From the NCBI RefSeq assembly GCF_001953865.1, contig NZ_MQUQ01000014.1, positions 1 through 56,846 on the forward strand: a stretch of DNA of 56,846 bases. The letters are read 5' to 3'. Source of the DNA: Amycolatopsis coloradensis (lineage in GTDB: Bacteria > Actinomycetota > Actinomycetes > Mycobacteriales > Pseudonocardiaceae). The notes under the pieces were generated by a model, which searched no databases, was not told the DNA's origin, and saw only the letters and a program-made list of their open reading frames with translations. This document shows, in pieces, positions 23,088 to 31,825 of this stretch (within the stretch, counting starts at the first letter, position 1; the number at the start of each line of letters is the position of its first letter). The position numbers and the translations under genes are program-made.

Positions 23088-23944
23088 GCGGACTCCCCGA
23101 ATTCGGCGACGGCCTTCTGGTAGTGGGCTTCGTCCCCCGACAGGAACCGATCCACGAAACCGGGCCACGCGTCGAGATCCTTGGCCGCTTCGGCATAGTG
23201 ACGCTGGAAGCGTTCGTCACGTCCGTAGTCCGGGACGGCGGTGGTGAAATGCGCGCCGTTCGGCGTTTCGGCGACCCCGGTGACGAGCATCCGGTTCAGC
23301 AGCAGGCTTTGCACCGGTCCCGCTTCGCCGAGTTCGGCCGTCTTCACGATCTTTTCCGTGGACACGTAACACTTGCCGGCGGCGAGCGCGAACAGTTCGT
23401 CGAAGTACGGGTCCGGTCCGAGGTACTGCGCGTTCCCCCGGGCGTCGGCACGGTTGAGGTGGACGAACGCGACGTCGAGTTCGAGCGCGGGCACGGCCAG
23501 CAGTTCTTCGGCGTCGGCGTACGGAGAGCGGACGGTGCGCAACGACGGGTTCAGGTCCATGACGCCCGAACCGAGGCCCGCACGGGTCGGCAGGAACGGA
23601 AGTCGTTGCGCGGCAGCGGAAAGACCGGTGCCGAAAACACCTTCGTCGTACTCGGTGACGGTGATCGCCCCGGATTCCCGCGCCCGGGAGAACCACGGGT
23701 CGTAGGGGATCGTGTCCAGCGTGACGAAGCCGAAGACGAGGTGCCCGATCTTGCCCGCCGAGGCCAGCAGCCCGACGTCCGGGCCGCCGTACGAGACCAA
23801 GGTGAGATCCTTGACCGGAGAGCGCAGGATCGCACGCACCAGCGCCATGGGCTTGCGCCGGGAGCCCCAGCCGCCGATCCCGATCGTCATGCCGTCCTCG
23901 AGTTCGCCGGCGATCTCGTCCGGCGTCATCCGCTTGTCGGCCAT
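23084..23944 (-). CDS. ipdA: IpdA, COCHEA-CoA hydrolase alpha subunit
   Basis: A 286-residue family I CoA-transferase alpha-type protein. The N-terminal glycine loop is GMTIGIGGWGSRRKP, and TEYDEG (Glu98, Glu101) falls close to where the catalytic Glu105 of mycobacterial IpdA would be. With IpdB it opens the final carbocyclic ring of the steroid, giving a linear dioyl-CoA for FadA6. The start is taken as ATG 23944, giving an ATGA overlap with echA20; a GTG one codon earlier (23947) is equally possible. Confidence 0.87.
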   Translation of the reverse strand: MADKRMTPDEIAGELEDGMTIGIGGWGSRRKPMALVRAILRSPVKDLTLVSYGGPDVGLLASAGKIGHLVFGFVTLDTIPYDPWFSRARESGAITVTEYDEGVFGTGLSAAAQRLPFLPTRAGLGSGVMDLNPSLRTVRSPYADAEELLAVPALELDVAFVHLNRADARGNAQYLGPDPYFDELFALAAGKCYVSTEKIVKTAELGEAGPVQSLLLNRMLVTGVAETPNGAHFTTAVPDYGRDERFQRHYAEAAKDLDAWPGFVDRFLSGDEAHYQKAVAEFGESA

Positions 23945-24693
23945 CACTTCCCCTTACCATCCAAGAATTCCTGACGTGCGCCGTCGGAGACGCCCGCCAG
24001 GTTGAGTTCGAAGGTGAATCCCTGCTCGAAGCGATAGCTGCGGTGCACGGGCTGGACGTCGATACCGTTGATGGCCTGTTTCGCCGCGCGGATCACACGG
24101 GTGTCCTTCGCCGCGATCTGCCTCGCCAGGGCGAGCGCGGTCTCGTCGAGTTCTTCCCGCGAGACCACGGCGTAGACCGAACCGTGGTGGTGCAACTGGG
24201 CCGCGGTGATCGTCGAAGCCGTGTAGTACAACGCCCGCATCAGGTGCTGGGGGACCAGCCGCGCGAGATGCGTCGCCGCGCCCAGCGCGCCGCGATCGAC
24301 CTCGGGGAGCCCGAAGGTCGCGTCCTCGCCGGCGACCACGACGTCCGCGTTACCGACCAGGCCGACGCCGCCGCCAAGACAGAAACCCTGCACCGAGGCG
24401 ATCACCGGGACCGCGCAGTCGTACACGGCGGAAAACGCCGCCGCGCAGCCCTCGTTCGCGCCGATCAGCGCGCCGTACCCCGGATCTCGCTGGATCTCCT
24501 TGATGTCGACGCCCGCGTTGAACCCGCGGCCTTCCGCGCGCAGCACCACGACGTGGGTCGCCCGATCGCGCCCGGCGTCGGTGATCGCGGAGGCGAGGGC
24601 GAACCAGCCCTTCACGTTCAGCGCGTTCACCGGGGGCGCGTCGACCGTGACCACGGCGATGCCCGGCTCCGGTGAATGGGTGGAAACGCTCAT
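23944..24693 (-). CDS. echA20: EchA20, ring D hydrolase (crotonase family)
   Basis: A 249-residue crotonase. The N-terminal strand has VVTVDAPPVNALN, the oxyanion-hole regions are GRGFNAGVDIKE and ASVQGFCLGGGVGLV, followed by FGLPEVDRGALGAA. In M. tuberculosis EchA20 hydrolytically opens ring D of the bicyclic HIEC-CoA intermediate; the operon order with ipdA, ipdB and ipdC supports the same role. It is the first gene of the minus-strand operon, with a GGAGG site before ATG 24693 and a KstR2-like box 26 bases upstream. Confidence 0.86.
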   Translation of the reverse strand: MSVSTHSPEPGIAVVTVDAPPVNALNVKGWFALASAITDAGRDRATHVVVLRAEGRGFNAGVDIKEIQRDPGYGALIGANEGCAAAFSAVYDCAVPVIASVQGFCLGGGVGLVGNADVVVAGEDATFGLPEVDRGALGAATHLARLVPQHLMRALYYTASTITAAQLHHHGSVYAVVSREELDETALALARQIAAKDTRVIRAAKQAINGIDVQPVHRSYRFEQGFTFELNLAGVSDGARQEFLDGKGK

Positions 24694-24718
24694 CGTGCAC
24701 CCTCCTGCTACCAAACCT

Positions 24719-24732
24719 AGCACTTGCTTGGT
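24719..24732. promoter_or_regulatory. Degenerate KstR2-like operator
   Basis: AGCACTTGCTTGGT keeps the right half-site (CTTGnT) and the outer bases of the KstR2 consensus but has two mismatches in the left half. It lies in the 89-base divergent promoter between echA20 and the SDR gene, where a KstR2 site is expected. Confidence 0.6.
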
Positions 24733-24782
24733 AAGTTAGCAGGGCGCCCGGCCCGGGTACAGCGATGTGAAGGAGGCCCGGC

Positions 24783-25580
24783 ATGGCACTCGAACTCCGG
24801 CTCGACGGCGCCGTGGTGCTGGTGACCGGCGGGGTACGCGGCGTCGGCGCCGGTGTCACCAGGACTTTTCTGCGGGCCGGTGCCGAAGTCGTCACCTGCG
24901 CGCGAACCGAACCCGAGCGGCCGGTCCGCGCCGAAGACAAGGCGTCGACGTTCATCTCCTGCGACGTCCGCGACGAAAGTGAGGTCGACGCGCTTTTCGA
25001 GGAGATCCTCCGGCGGCACGGCGGGCTCGACGTCGTGGTCAACAACGCGGGCGGCGCGCCGTTCGCCGACGCGGCGAACGCTTCGCCGCGGTTCCACGAG
25101 AAGGTGATCGGGCTGAACCTACTGGCCCCGCTGACCGTCGCCCGCGCGGCGAACGCGATCATGCAGCGCCAGGAGCACGGCGGCGCCATCGTGAACATCA
25201 GCAGCGTCAGCGCGACGAGACCGTCGCCGGGAACGGCGTCCTATGGTGCGGCGAAAGCGGGTTTGGACAATCTGACCGCGACGCTCGCCGTGGAGTGGGC
25301 GCCCAAGGTGCGGGTCAACGCGCTCGACGTCGGCATGGTCGAGACGGAGCACACGCATCTGCATTACGGCGACGAGGCCGGAGTCGCCGCGGTGGGCGCG
25401 ACAGTCCCGTTGGGACGGTTGGCCGAGCCGGACGAAATCGGTTGCTGCGCGGTGTTTTTGGCTTCCCCGCTGGCTTCCTATGTCAGCGGTGCCTGCCTGA
25501 CCGTGCACGGCGGGGGAGAGGTCCCTGCCTTCCTCGCCGCATCCACTTCCGTGGCAAAAGAACGAAAGGAGCCGGTGTGA
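24783..25580 (+). CDS. Short-chain dehydrogenase, Rv3549c-like (sterol locus)
   Basis: A 265-residue classical SDR. It has VLVTGGVRGVGAG (cofactor loop), VVNNAGG, ISSVSA with the catalytic Ser, and SYGAAKAG with the catalytic Tyr and Lys. It is divergent from echA20, the position held by Rv3549c next to Rv3550 in M. tuberculosis, and is coupled to the next SDR by a GTGA overlap. It should be an NAD(P)-dependent alcohol dehydrogenase acting on a CoA-linked sterol fragment, but the substrate is unproven. GAAGGAGG lies just upstream of the ATG. Confidence 0.83.
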   Translation: MALELRLDGAVVLVTGGVRGVGAGVTRTFLRAGAEVVTCARTEPERPVRAEDKASTFISCDVRDESEVDALFEEILRRHGGLDVVVNNAGGAPFADAANASPRFHEKVIGLNLLAPLTVARAANAIMQRQEHGGAIVNISSVSATRPSPGTASYGAAKAGLDNLTATLAVEWAPKVRVNALDVGMVETEHTHLHYGDEAGVAAVGATVPLGRLAEPDEIGCCAVFLASPLASYVSGACLTVHGGGEVPAFLAASTSVAKERKEPV

Positions 25581-26482
25581 GCGGGATCGCCGACGGCCGG
25601 ATCGTGGTGGTGACCGGAGCCGGTCGTGGCATCGGACGGGCGCACGCGCTCGCGTTCGCCGCCGAGGGCGCTCGGGTGGTGGTGAACGACCTCGGCGCCG
25701 GGATCGACGGCAGCGGCGGATCGGCGGGGCCTGCCCAGGACGTCGTCGACGAGATCGAGGCGCTCGGCGGCAAGGCGGTCGCGAACACCGACGACATCGC
25801 GTCCTGGGACGGCGCCGCCGCGCTGGTGCGGACCGCCGTCGAAACCTTCGGCGGGCTGGACGTCCTGGTCAACAACGCCGGTTTCCTGCGCGACCGGATG
25901 CTGGTCAACCTCGGCGAGGACGAATGGGACGCGGTCATCCGAGTCCATCTCAAGGGGCATTTCGCGCCGACACGGCACGCCGCCGAGTACTGGCGGACGG
26001 AGGCGAAGGCGGGCCGGACGAGGACCGCGCGGGTGATCAACACCAGTTCCGGCGCGGGTTTGCTCGGCAGCGTCGGACAGGGGAACTACGCGGCGGCGAA
26101 GTCCGGGATCCTGGGCCTCACCCTGGTCGCGGCCACCGAATTCGGGCGCTACGGCGTCACCGTGAACGCGATCGCCCCGGCCGCCCGCACCCGGATGACC
26201 GAAGAGGCGTTCGCCGACGACATGGCCGCGCCGGAGGACGGTTTCGACGCCATGGCACCGGAAAACGTGTCACCACTGGTGGTGTGGCTCGGCAGCGAGG
26301 AGTCGTCCGGGGTGACCGGGCGGGTGTTCGAGGTCGACGGCGGACGCGTCTCGATCGCGCAGGGCTGGCGGCACGGGACGGTGCGGGACAAGGGATCCCG
26401 GTGGGCACCGGCCGAACTCGGCCCCGTCGTCGCCGAGTTGCTGGCCGATGCTCCTGCACCCGAACCTGTCTACGGCGCATAG
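25577..26482 (+). CDS. Short-chain dehydrogenase, Rv3548c-like (MFE-2-type hydroxyacyl-CoA dehydrogenase)
   Basis: A 301-residue SDR of the longer type seen in the dehydrogenase part of peroxisomal multifunctional enzyme 2. Visible motifs are VVVTGAGRGIGRAHAL, VVVNDLGAGIDG, VLVNNAGFLRD, INTSSGAGLLGS and NYAAAKSG. It probably oxidises a 3-hydroxyacyl-CoA in sterol side-chain or ring catabolism. The GTG start overlaps the preceding SDR stop (GTGA), so the two are co-expressed. A C-terminal extension of about 45 residues after the fold (WRHGTVRDKGSRW) is typical of this subgroup. Confidence 0.82.
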   Translation: MSGIADGRIVVVTGAGRGIGRAHALAFAAEGARVVVNDLGAGIDGSGGSAGPAQDVVDEIEALGGKAVANTDDIASWDGAAALVRTAVETFGGLDVLVNNAGFLRDRMLVNLGEDEWDAVIRVHLKGHFAPTRHAAEYWRTEAKAGRTRTARVINTSSGAGLLGSVGQGNYAAAKSGILGLTLVAATEFGRYGVTVNAIAPAARTRMTEEAFADDMAAPEDGFDAMAPENVSPLVVWLGSEESSGVTGRVFEVDGGRVSIAQGWRHGTVRDKGSRWAPAELGPVVAELLADAPAPEPVYGA

Positions 26483-26591
26483 GAGTGTCTTGATTCGGAC
26501 TCCAGCTGATCCTCTCTTTGTCGGTTTATGGCGATCGGTGTGGTTCGGCGAGCGGCATGACCGCAAGCAGGCGCCACACGGGACGTACTAC

Positions 26592-26912
26592 TCAAGATCG
26601 CTTCCGGCGACGTGTGCTCTTGCCGAGGCGTCGCCGAGCCACGGCGAGCGCTCCGGCCGGCCCACCGAGGGCCCCCAGTAAGCCGATCGCGATTCCTGGC
26701 GAGTGAAGCATCGCGACGATAGTTGTCACGAGCACCGCGAATGTCGCGAGAAGCAGCGGACGAAGAAGTTGCAAGACCCGACGAGTCCGATCGTCATCAG
26801 CCACGACCCAGCCGAAGAACCCGCCGGGTGGGGGCGCCGATGAGACGGCACCATCATCACCCGCTCGTTGGTGAAGCTGCGGGGCTTCGCCCGTCGACAC
26901 TGACTCCGCCAT
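26592..26912 (-). CDS. Small membrane protein of unknown function
   Basis: A 106-residue protein. An N-terminal soluble segment of about 50 residues (Gly/Ala/Pro-rich, with FFGWVVADDDRTRR) is followed by two hydrophobic helices at about residues 53-70 and 73-92 and a strongly basic tail (RRRLGKSTRRRKRS). The ATG at 26912 has AAGGCGAG upstream. No family is recognised. It lies at the edge of a stretch with lower GC and unlike codon use, between the sterol block and an unknown HTH protein, and may be of foreign origin. Confidence 0.55.
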   Translation of the reverse strand: MAESVSTGEAPQLHQRAGDDGAVSSAPPPGGFFGWVVADDDRTRRVLQLLRPLLLATFAVLVTTIVAMLHSPGIAIGLLGALGGPAGALAVARRRLGKSTRRRKRS

Positions 26913-27002
26913 TGTTTCTCGCCTTCGATTCACCACTCCGCCGAGGGGACATCCTCCGCTCGGTTCCATAGCAGCACCGCGGCTGGCGATCAGTCCAGAG
27001 AA

Positions 27003-27027
27003 CGAGGTCCACGATCGGTGGACCTCG
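27003..27027. repeat. Perfect 10-bp inverted repeat
   Basis: CGAGGTCCAC (27003-27012) and its complement (27018-27027) surround GATCG, 35 bases before the start of the unknown HTH gene. It could be a regulator site for that gene or a terminator for transcripts in either direction. Confidence 0.5.
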
Positions 27028-27061
27028 CCCTCGTATCTTCCAGCGGCGGTAATGTCAAGGG

Positions 27062-27994
27062 GTGAGTGCCCAAGAGCAGAGCCCGTGGCCTGGCGTGCCG
27101 TGTGATTCCGAGGCGTGGCCCGTTGCGGCCGATATCGCGCTGTTCGAGGTGAGGCGCGCTATCGGGCAATTGGTAAGGACGACAACCGGTATCGTCAAGA
27201 AAGAGGATGACGGCCGTGTAGTCGCAAAAGCAGGACAAGTCGTCGATCCAGTTCTGATTTATCTGGCCTGCGCCCGCAGTCTCGAAGATGTTCTCAAGCA
27301 GGTGACCGGTGAACTTATCGCCGAGGCTCGAACTCGTGGAATTATCTGGGAGGAAATCGGTCGCAGTCTCGGGATCGGAAAGAAGGGTGCCCAGAAGCGA
27401 TCCAGTGAGAATCCGATAAAGTCTGCGCGGATCGCGGAACTGAAGCGGGAAGCGGTGATAGCGGAGTACGCGGCCGGAATGGCTGCCGGTGAGTATGAGG
27501 AGGCGGATGTCATTCTCGCGCGGCACGGCGACATGACCGGCCGGGAACGGATCGTCTTGTCCGTCAATCTCATCGTGGACCTTGTCGCCTGGTACGAAGA
27601 AGTGGACAGTGATCTTGAGTCCGATCGATATGAGCCGAAGAGTGTCGTGCTCAAGCTGACTCGTATCGCCGGGTCGGTGCAGAAGCTGGCCGAGATGTTG
27701 ATCTTGGACCCGTCTGTGTGGATGGCCATCGCGGACGAGGCGAGAGCGCCGGAGACTCCGGATGAGGCCAATTACTATTCACCGGTGATGTATGGGCATC
27801 TCGTGATGCGTGAGGTCTTGTTCGCATTGGATTACACTCTTGACGCCATCTCGGAAAAGGAGAGGTTGCCAACCGGGGAAATAGATATGGAGAGATTGGG
27901 GGGATTGTTCAAGAGATCCAAGCAATCCTTGTTTCAAGCTGCGGCTCTCTTGTCGCGCGTCGATGTCAGTGAAACGATGAACAACATCGACTAG
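27062..27994 (+). CDS. Unknown protein with an HTH-like segment
   Basis: A 310-residue protein without a recognised family. Residues about 90-115 (ARTRGIIWEEIGRSLGIGKKGAQKR) resemble the helix-turn-helix of small actinobacterial proteins that carry a G-x-SW-x-x-IG-x-x-LG motif. The rest is mostly helical and acidic. Codon use is clearly less GC-rich at third positions than in the neighbours, which suggests recent transfer. The GTG at 27062 has AAGGG very close upstream, so the start is uncertain. It may be a regulator; no target is adjacent. Confidence 0.62.
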   Translation: MSAQEQSPWPGVPCDSEAWPVAADIALFEVRRAIGQLVRTTTGIVKKEDDGRVVAKAGQVVDPVLIYLACARSLEDVLKQVTGELIAEARTRGIIWEEIGRSLGIGKKGAQKRSSENPIKSARIAELKREAVIAEYAAGMAAGEYEEADVILARHGDMTGRERIVLSVNLIVDLVAWYEEVDSDLESDRYEPKSVVLKLTRIAGSVQKLAEMLILDPSVWMAIADEARAPETPDEANYYSPVMYGHLVMREVLFALDYTLDAISEKERLPTGEIDMERLGGLFKRSKQSLFQAAALLSRVDVSETMNNID

Positions 27995-28108
27995 TCCCGC
28001 ATTCGACCAAGGCCAGGCCTGCCGCTGTACCCCGATCGTGCCCGCGCAATACCGAACAGGATGCCTGCGTGGAGATTCGAAACATCGACGCGGCACCGGA
28101 TCAGTGCG

Positions 28109-28987
28109 TCAGGCGTCCCGGGCCAGGTCCCGGACCTCGGGAAGCCGCTGGAAACCGCCCGATTCATAAGTAGCGACGGCGGCGACATGGGAGCTCGGCG
28201 TGGCCACGACCGCGCTCGACGCGCCGAGTTTCTGGAGCGCGACCGCCGCCGCGGCGGTGATCTTCCGGCCGTAGCCGTGTCCGCGGTGGTCCCGGTGCAC
28301 ACCCATCGGTTCGATCACCCCGGGCTTCCCCGGTCCGGCCGACCACACCGTCACGGTCGCCACGGCGTTGTCGTGGTCGTCGTAGGCGACGAGACACCGT
28401 GCGTCGGCGTACGGCACGCCCGAAGCCATCGCCTGCCAGCGCTCCGCCGAGAACTTCGACCCGTCGAACGCCGCTCGCTGGACCTCGGCCCGCACTGCCG
28501 CCTGCTCCGGCCCGATCACCTCGATCCGCAGCTCCGGGGCCTTCACCGGCTCGGTGAGGTCGCGGTGCAGCGGTGTCCACGGCTCGCCGGCGCGCCAGCC
28601 TCGTGCGGGGAGCAAGTCTCGGATCAGCGCGTCTTTCGGTGCCTCGATGGCCACCTTCCCCGGCGGAAGCACTCCTCGCTCCGGCTCGATCACGTCCTCG
28701 ACCAGTCGCCGCGCCAGTTTTTCGTCCTGCCGAGCGTCCGGCGCGGTCGTCAGGCGCAGCAGATCGGCGCCGTCCTGCAGTCCGACGGCGAGAATCCGGC
28801 CGTCCCGGCGCCAGATCCGGATCGCCGCGGCCGCCGTTTCCGCGCCGAACCGCCAGAACCAGCCCAGGTCCCCGGGATGCAGCTGCCACGGCGAGCCTTC
28901 ACCCTGCCACTCTCGGAGCGCGTCCACGGCCTCGATCAGTCCGTCGACTCCCGGCTTCTCCACGATGATCGCCATACCCGTGATCAC
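28109..28987 (-). CDS. GNAT-family N-acetyltransferase
   Basis: A 292-residue protein. The C-terminal GNAT domain (about 150-290) contains the acetyl-CoA-binding motif VHRDHRGHGYGRKI and the strands VATVTVWSAGP and VATYESGGFQRL. The N-terminal half looks like a degenerate second GNAT-like fold (WRRDGRILAVGLQDG). The acceptor is unknown. Two starts are possible: GTG at 28987 with a G-rich site and ATG at 28975. Confidence 0.78.
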   Translation of the reverse strand: MITGMAIIVEKPGVDGLIEAVDALREWQGEGSPWQLHPGDLGWFWRFGAETAAAAIRIWRRDGRILAVGLQDGADLLRLTTAPDARQDEKLARRLVEDVIEPERGVLPPGKVAIEAPKDALIRDLLPARGWRAGEPWTPLHRDLTEPVKAPELRIEVIGPEQAAVRAEVQRAAFDGSKFSAERWQAMASGVPYADARCLVAYDDHDNAVATVTVWSAGPGKPGVIEPMGVHRDHRGHGYGRKITAAAAVALQKLGASSAVVATPSSHVAAVATYESGGFQRLPEVRDLARDA

Positions 28988-29041
28988 ACACCCCCACGCG
29001 TGGCGTTCGCATCCGGTTTTCGGTACGGCCAGAATGGAGGC

Positions 29042-29887
29042 GTGAAGTCACTTCAGCGCCGTCTCTGGGAAGCGGTCGAGCCGCTGCACGCCGTCGTCTA
29101 CTTCGCCCCGGAAACGGCGGCCGCGGCGAAGGCGGCGGGCTTGCCGGGCTGGTGGATGGGCTATTTCGCCGGCCGGGTCGCGCCGCTCGGGCCGGTGCCG
29201 GAGCCACCGGTGACCGCGATGCTCTTCGGTTTCGCCCCGCGAATGGTCGCGCGATCCCTGCCCGATGCCTGGGAATACGCCGAACCGGCGGTCGTGCTGC
29301 GGAGTCGGATGGACGCCGTCGAGGCCGCGCTTGGCCGGATCCTGCCCGCCGACGCGCCGTTCGAAGAGCTGGCCGACCTGCTCGAACAGGCCGTCATCGG
29401 CTGCGATTTCGCGGCAAGGCCACTCGCCGCCGCCTGGTCTTCGGTCGCCCGTCCCGCGAGTGCGGCCGCCCGGGTCTGGCTGGCGGCGACGGTGTTGCGT
29501 GAGCATCGCGGGGACGGTCACGTGCTCTCCGCGGTCGCCGCCGGGCTGCGCGGTCTCGACACCACGCTGACGCACATCGGTACCGGCGCGATCACTCGTG
29601 AGGTCATCCAGATCAACCGCGGCTGGTCCGACGACGACTGGGACGAGAGCGTCGGGCGCCTGACCGGCAGGGGCGTCCTCGACGGCGAACTGCGGCTCAC
29701 CGAGGCGGGAATCGCGCTGCGCCAACGGATCGAGGACGAGACCGACCGCCTCGCCACCGGCCCTCTCGAAGCACTCGGTACCGGTGGTGCCGCCGAGATC
29801 GAGCGGATCGCCGTCCCGTTGAGCCGCCGGATCTTCGACGACGGCGCGATCCCGCTGCCGAATCCGATGGGGGCGCCGCGGCCCTGA
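29042..29887 (+). CDS. SCO6745-family helical protein (SalK-like)
   Basis: A 281-residue all-helical protein resembling the SCO6745/SalK family of actinobacteria, whose function is unknown. The N-terminal LWEAVEPLHAVVYFAPE and the segment GWWMGYFAGRVAPLGPV are typical. The C-terminal third reads like a winged-helix (WDESVGRLTGRGVLDGELRLTEAG). GTG at 29042 has GGAGG just upstream and gives the normal family length. It is divergent from the acetyltransferase and precedes a PNPOx-like gene by 40 bases. Confidence 0.78.
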   Translation: MKSLQRRLWEAVEPLHAVVYFAPETAAAAKAAGLPGWWMGYFAGRVAPLGPVPEPPVTAMLFGFAPRMVARSLPDAWEYAEPAVVLRSRMDAVEAALGRILPADAPFEELADLLEQAVIGCDFAARPLAAAWSSVARPASAAARVWLAATVLREHRGDGHVLSAVAAGLRGLDTTLTHIGTGAITREVIQINRGWSDDDWDESVGRLTGRGVLDGELRLTEAGIALRQRIEDETDRLATGPLEALGTGGAAEIERIAVPLSRRIFDDGAIPLPNPMGAPRP

Positions 29888-29927
29888 CCGCTCGAAACTG
29901 TCGGACCGCGGTGGGACGCTGTTCCCC

Positions 29928-30413
29928 ATGGCGACGTGGCAGCGGTTCAGTGAAGAGGCACCCGTGCTGGCGGGGAAGATCAAAGAGCGGTTCACCGCCG
30001 AGAAGTCGCATGTGCTGGCGACGGTCCGGCGGGACGGCTCGCCCCGGGTCAGTGGCAGTGAGGTCGATTTCCGTGAACAGGACCTGCTGATCGGTTCGAT
30101 GATCAACGCGGTGAAGGCGGAAGACCTGCGACGTGACGGCAGGTTCGCGATCCACGCCGCCTCGGCGATCGACGAGGGCGGCGCGGACGCGAAGGTGGCG
30201 GGTAAAGCCGTCGAGATCACCGATCCGGCGGAGGTCGCCCGCCTCCAGGGCGACGACGAACCGGCCCATGTGTTCCGCCTCGACCTGACCGAGGTGGTGC
30301 TGACCTGGGTCGAAGGCAATTCCCTGATGGTCGAGGTCTGGAAGGAGGGCCAGGGGAGCAAACGGCTCGCGAGGCCGGACAACGGTCCGGTGGTGGAGGT
30401 CGCGCTGGACTAG
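29928..30413 (+). CDS. Pyridoxamine 5'-phosphate oxidase-like (split-barrel flavin-binding) protein
   Basis: A 161-residue protein of the PNPOx-like split beta-barrel. It has KSHVLATVRRDGSPRVSGSEV, LLIGSMINAVKAEDLRRDGRFAIH and VFRLDLTEVVLTWV, the usual layout of small FMN- or F420-binding proteins in actinobacteria. A redox role with F420 or FMN is probable and its substrate unknown. It converges with fadA5, with only four bases between the stops, so no terminator separates them. Confidence 0.8.
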   Translation: MATWQRFSEEAPVLAGKIKERFTAEKSHVLATVRRDGSPRVSGSEVDFREQDLLIGSMINAVKAEDLRRDGRFAIHAASAIDEGGADAKVAGKAVEITDPAEVARLQGDDEPAHVFRLDLTEVVLTWVEGNSLMVEVWKEGQGSKRLARPDNGPVVEVALD

Positions 30414-30417
30414 GTCG

Positions 30418-31581
30418 TTAGATCCGCTCGATGATGGTGCCGGTGGAAAGCGCGCCCCCGGCGCACATCGTCACGAGAGCGGTACCGGCGTCGCGGCGTT
30501 CCAGTTCGTGCAGTGCCGTGGTCAGCAGCCGCGCGCCGGTACTGCCGACGGGATGTCCGAGCGCGATCGCGCCACCGTTCACGTTGACCTTGTCCTCGTC
30601 GGGCTGGTGCACCCGTTGCCACGACAACACAACCGAAGCGAAGGCCTCGTTGACTTCGAAGAGGTCGAGGTCGCCGATCGCCATGCCCGCTTTGGCCAGG
30701 ACCCGTTCGGTCGCCCGCACGGGACCGTCGAGGTGGTAGTACGGTTCCGCGCCGACCAATGCCTGCGAGACGATCCGTGCCCGCGGTTCGAGGCCCAGTG
30801 CCTTGGCCCGGCCGGAGTCCATCAGGAGCAGCGCGGCCGCGCCGTCGGAGATCTGCGACGACGTCCCCGCCGTGTGCACGCCGCCATCGAGGACGGGCTT
30901 GAGCTTGGCGAGGCCTTCGACGGTCGTCTCGCGCAGGCCCTGGTCGCGGGTCACCAGCCGCGTCTCGCCGGTCGGCGTGCCGTCCTCGCCGAGGACGGGT
31001 GCCTTCACCGCGACGACCTCGCGGTCGAAGTGCCCGGCCGCCCACGCGGCGGCGGCCTTGGCCTGCGACGCGGTCCCGAACCGGTCGACGTCGGGTCGGG
31101 TGATCCCGCGGCGTTCCGCGATCCGCTCGGCCGCGCCGTACTGGTTCGGCATGTCGATCGACCAGGACTCCGGCCGGGGCGTGCCGATGCCTTCGCCGCG
31201 GTTCGCGCCCAGCGGTACCCGGCTCATCGCCTCGACGCCGCACGAGACTCCGGCGTCGATCGCGCCGGCCGCGATGAGCCCGGCGATCAGGTGGGTCGCC
31301 TGCTGCGCCGAGCCGCATTGGGCGTCGATGGTGGTCGCGCCGGTGGTCTCGGGGAGTCCGGCGTGCAGCCACGCCGTCCGCGTGACGTTGCCCGCCTGCT
31401 CGCCAGCCTGGGTCACGGCACCGCCGATCGCCTGCTCGACCAGCGCGGGATCCAATCCCGCGCGTTCGAGCAGGGCGCGCTGCGCCGCGCCGAGGATCTC
31501 GGCGGCGTGCAGTCCCGCCAGCCGGCCCCTGCGCTTGCCGACAGGGGTGCGGACCGCCTCGACGATCACCGGATTACCCAC
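30418..31581 (-). CDS. fadA5: Steroid thiolase FadA5
   Basis: A 387-residue thiolase closely resembling M. tuberculosis FadA5. Shared segments include the N-terminal VGNPVIVEAVRTPVGKR, the catalytic-Cys region DAQCGSAQQATHLIAGLIAAG, HTAGTSSQISDGAAA, NGGAIALGHPVGSTG with the catalytic His, and CAGGALSTGTIIERI. FadA5 cleaves acetyl-CoA from the beta-keto side chain of cholesterol-CoA esters. The GTG start at 31581 has AGGAGG five bases upstream and matches the family's N-terminus. It is divergent from cyp125 over 244 bases that contain two KstR-type boxes, as in mycobacteria. Confidence 0.9.
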   Translation of the reverse strand: MGNPVIVEAVRTPVGKRRGRLAGLHAAEILGAAQRALLERAGLDPALVEQAIGGAVTQAGEQAGNVTRTAWLHAGLPETTGATTIDAQCGSAQQATHLIAGLIAAGAIDAGVSCGVEAMSRVPLGANRGEGIGTPRPESWSIDMPNQYGAAERIAERRGITRPDVDRFGTASQAKAAAAWAAGHFDREVVAVKAPVLGEDGTPTGETRLVTRDQGLRETTVEGLAKLKPVLDGGVHTAGTSSQISDGAAALLLMDSGRAKALGLEPRARIVSQALVGAEPYYHLDGPVRATERVLAKAGMAIGDLDLFEVNEAFASVVLSWQRVHQPDEDKVNVNGGAIALGHPVGSTGARLLTTALHELERRDAGTALVTMCAGGALSTGTIIERI

Positions 31582-31620
31582 GTTCGCCTCCTGGGGAAAC
31601 ACCGTTCACTACCGAAAAAG

Positions 31621-31634
31621 TAGAACACGTTCTT
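31621..31634. promoter_or_regulatory. KstR-type operator upstream of fadA5
   Basis: TAGAACACGTTCTT has the AGAAC-N2-GTTCT palindrome and matches the KstR consensus TnnAACnnGTTnnA except for the last base. It begins 40 bases before the fadA5 start. Confidence 0.75.
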
Positions 31635-31785
31635 AATTTGAGCAAGTCACCCCAGGGTTGACCGGGTTTTGATCACTGGTCACCGTTCCTGCTTCTCGCT
31701 GGGCTTCCATAATCTTCCGGGATCGAGTTAACAGGTTTCACTAAAAACTCTTCACTTGGTAAACGCCGTATGCTTCAATCGGCTC

Positions 31786-31799
31786 TAGAACGTGTTTCA
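31786..31799. promoter_or_regulatory. KstR-type operator upstream of cyp125
   Basis: TAGAACGTGTTTCA matches TnnAACnnGTTnnA at every fixed position. It ends 27 bases before the cyp125 start, where a bound repressor would block the promoter or the first transcribed bases. Confidence 0.8.
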
Positions 31800-31825
31800 T
31801 TGGCGAACCGCGTAGGAGGTAGCCC

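Noticed and set aside
26990..27526. Minus-strand 178-residue frame
   Set aside because: It lies antisense to the HTH-like gene, has no ribosome site or known motif, and the plus-strand frame is longer with HTH character.
28061..29041. Long plus-strand frame upstream of the SCO6745-family gene
   Set aside because: It is the mirror of the acetyltransferase on the minus strand. The GTG at 29042 has a ribosome site and gives the family length.
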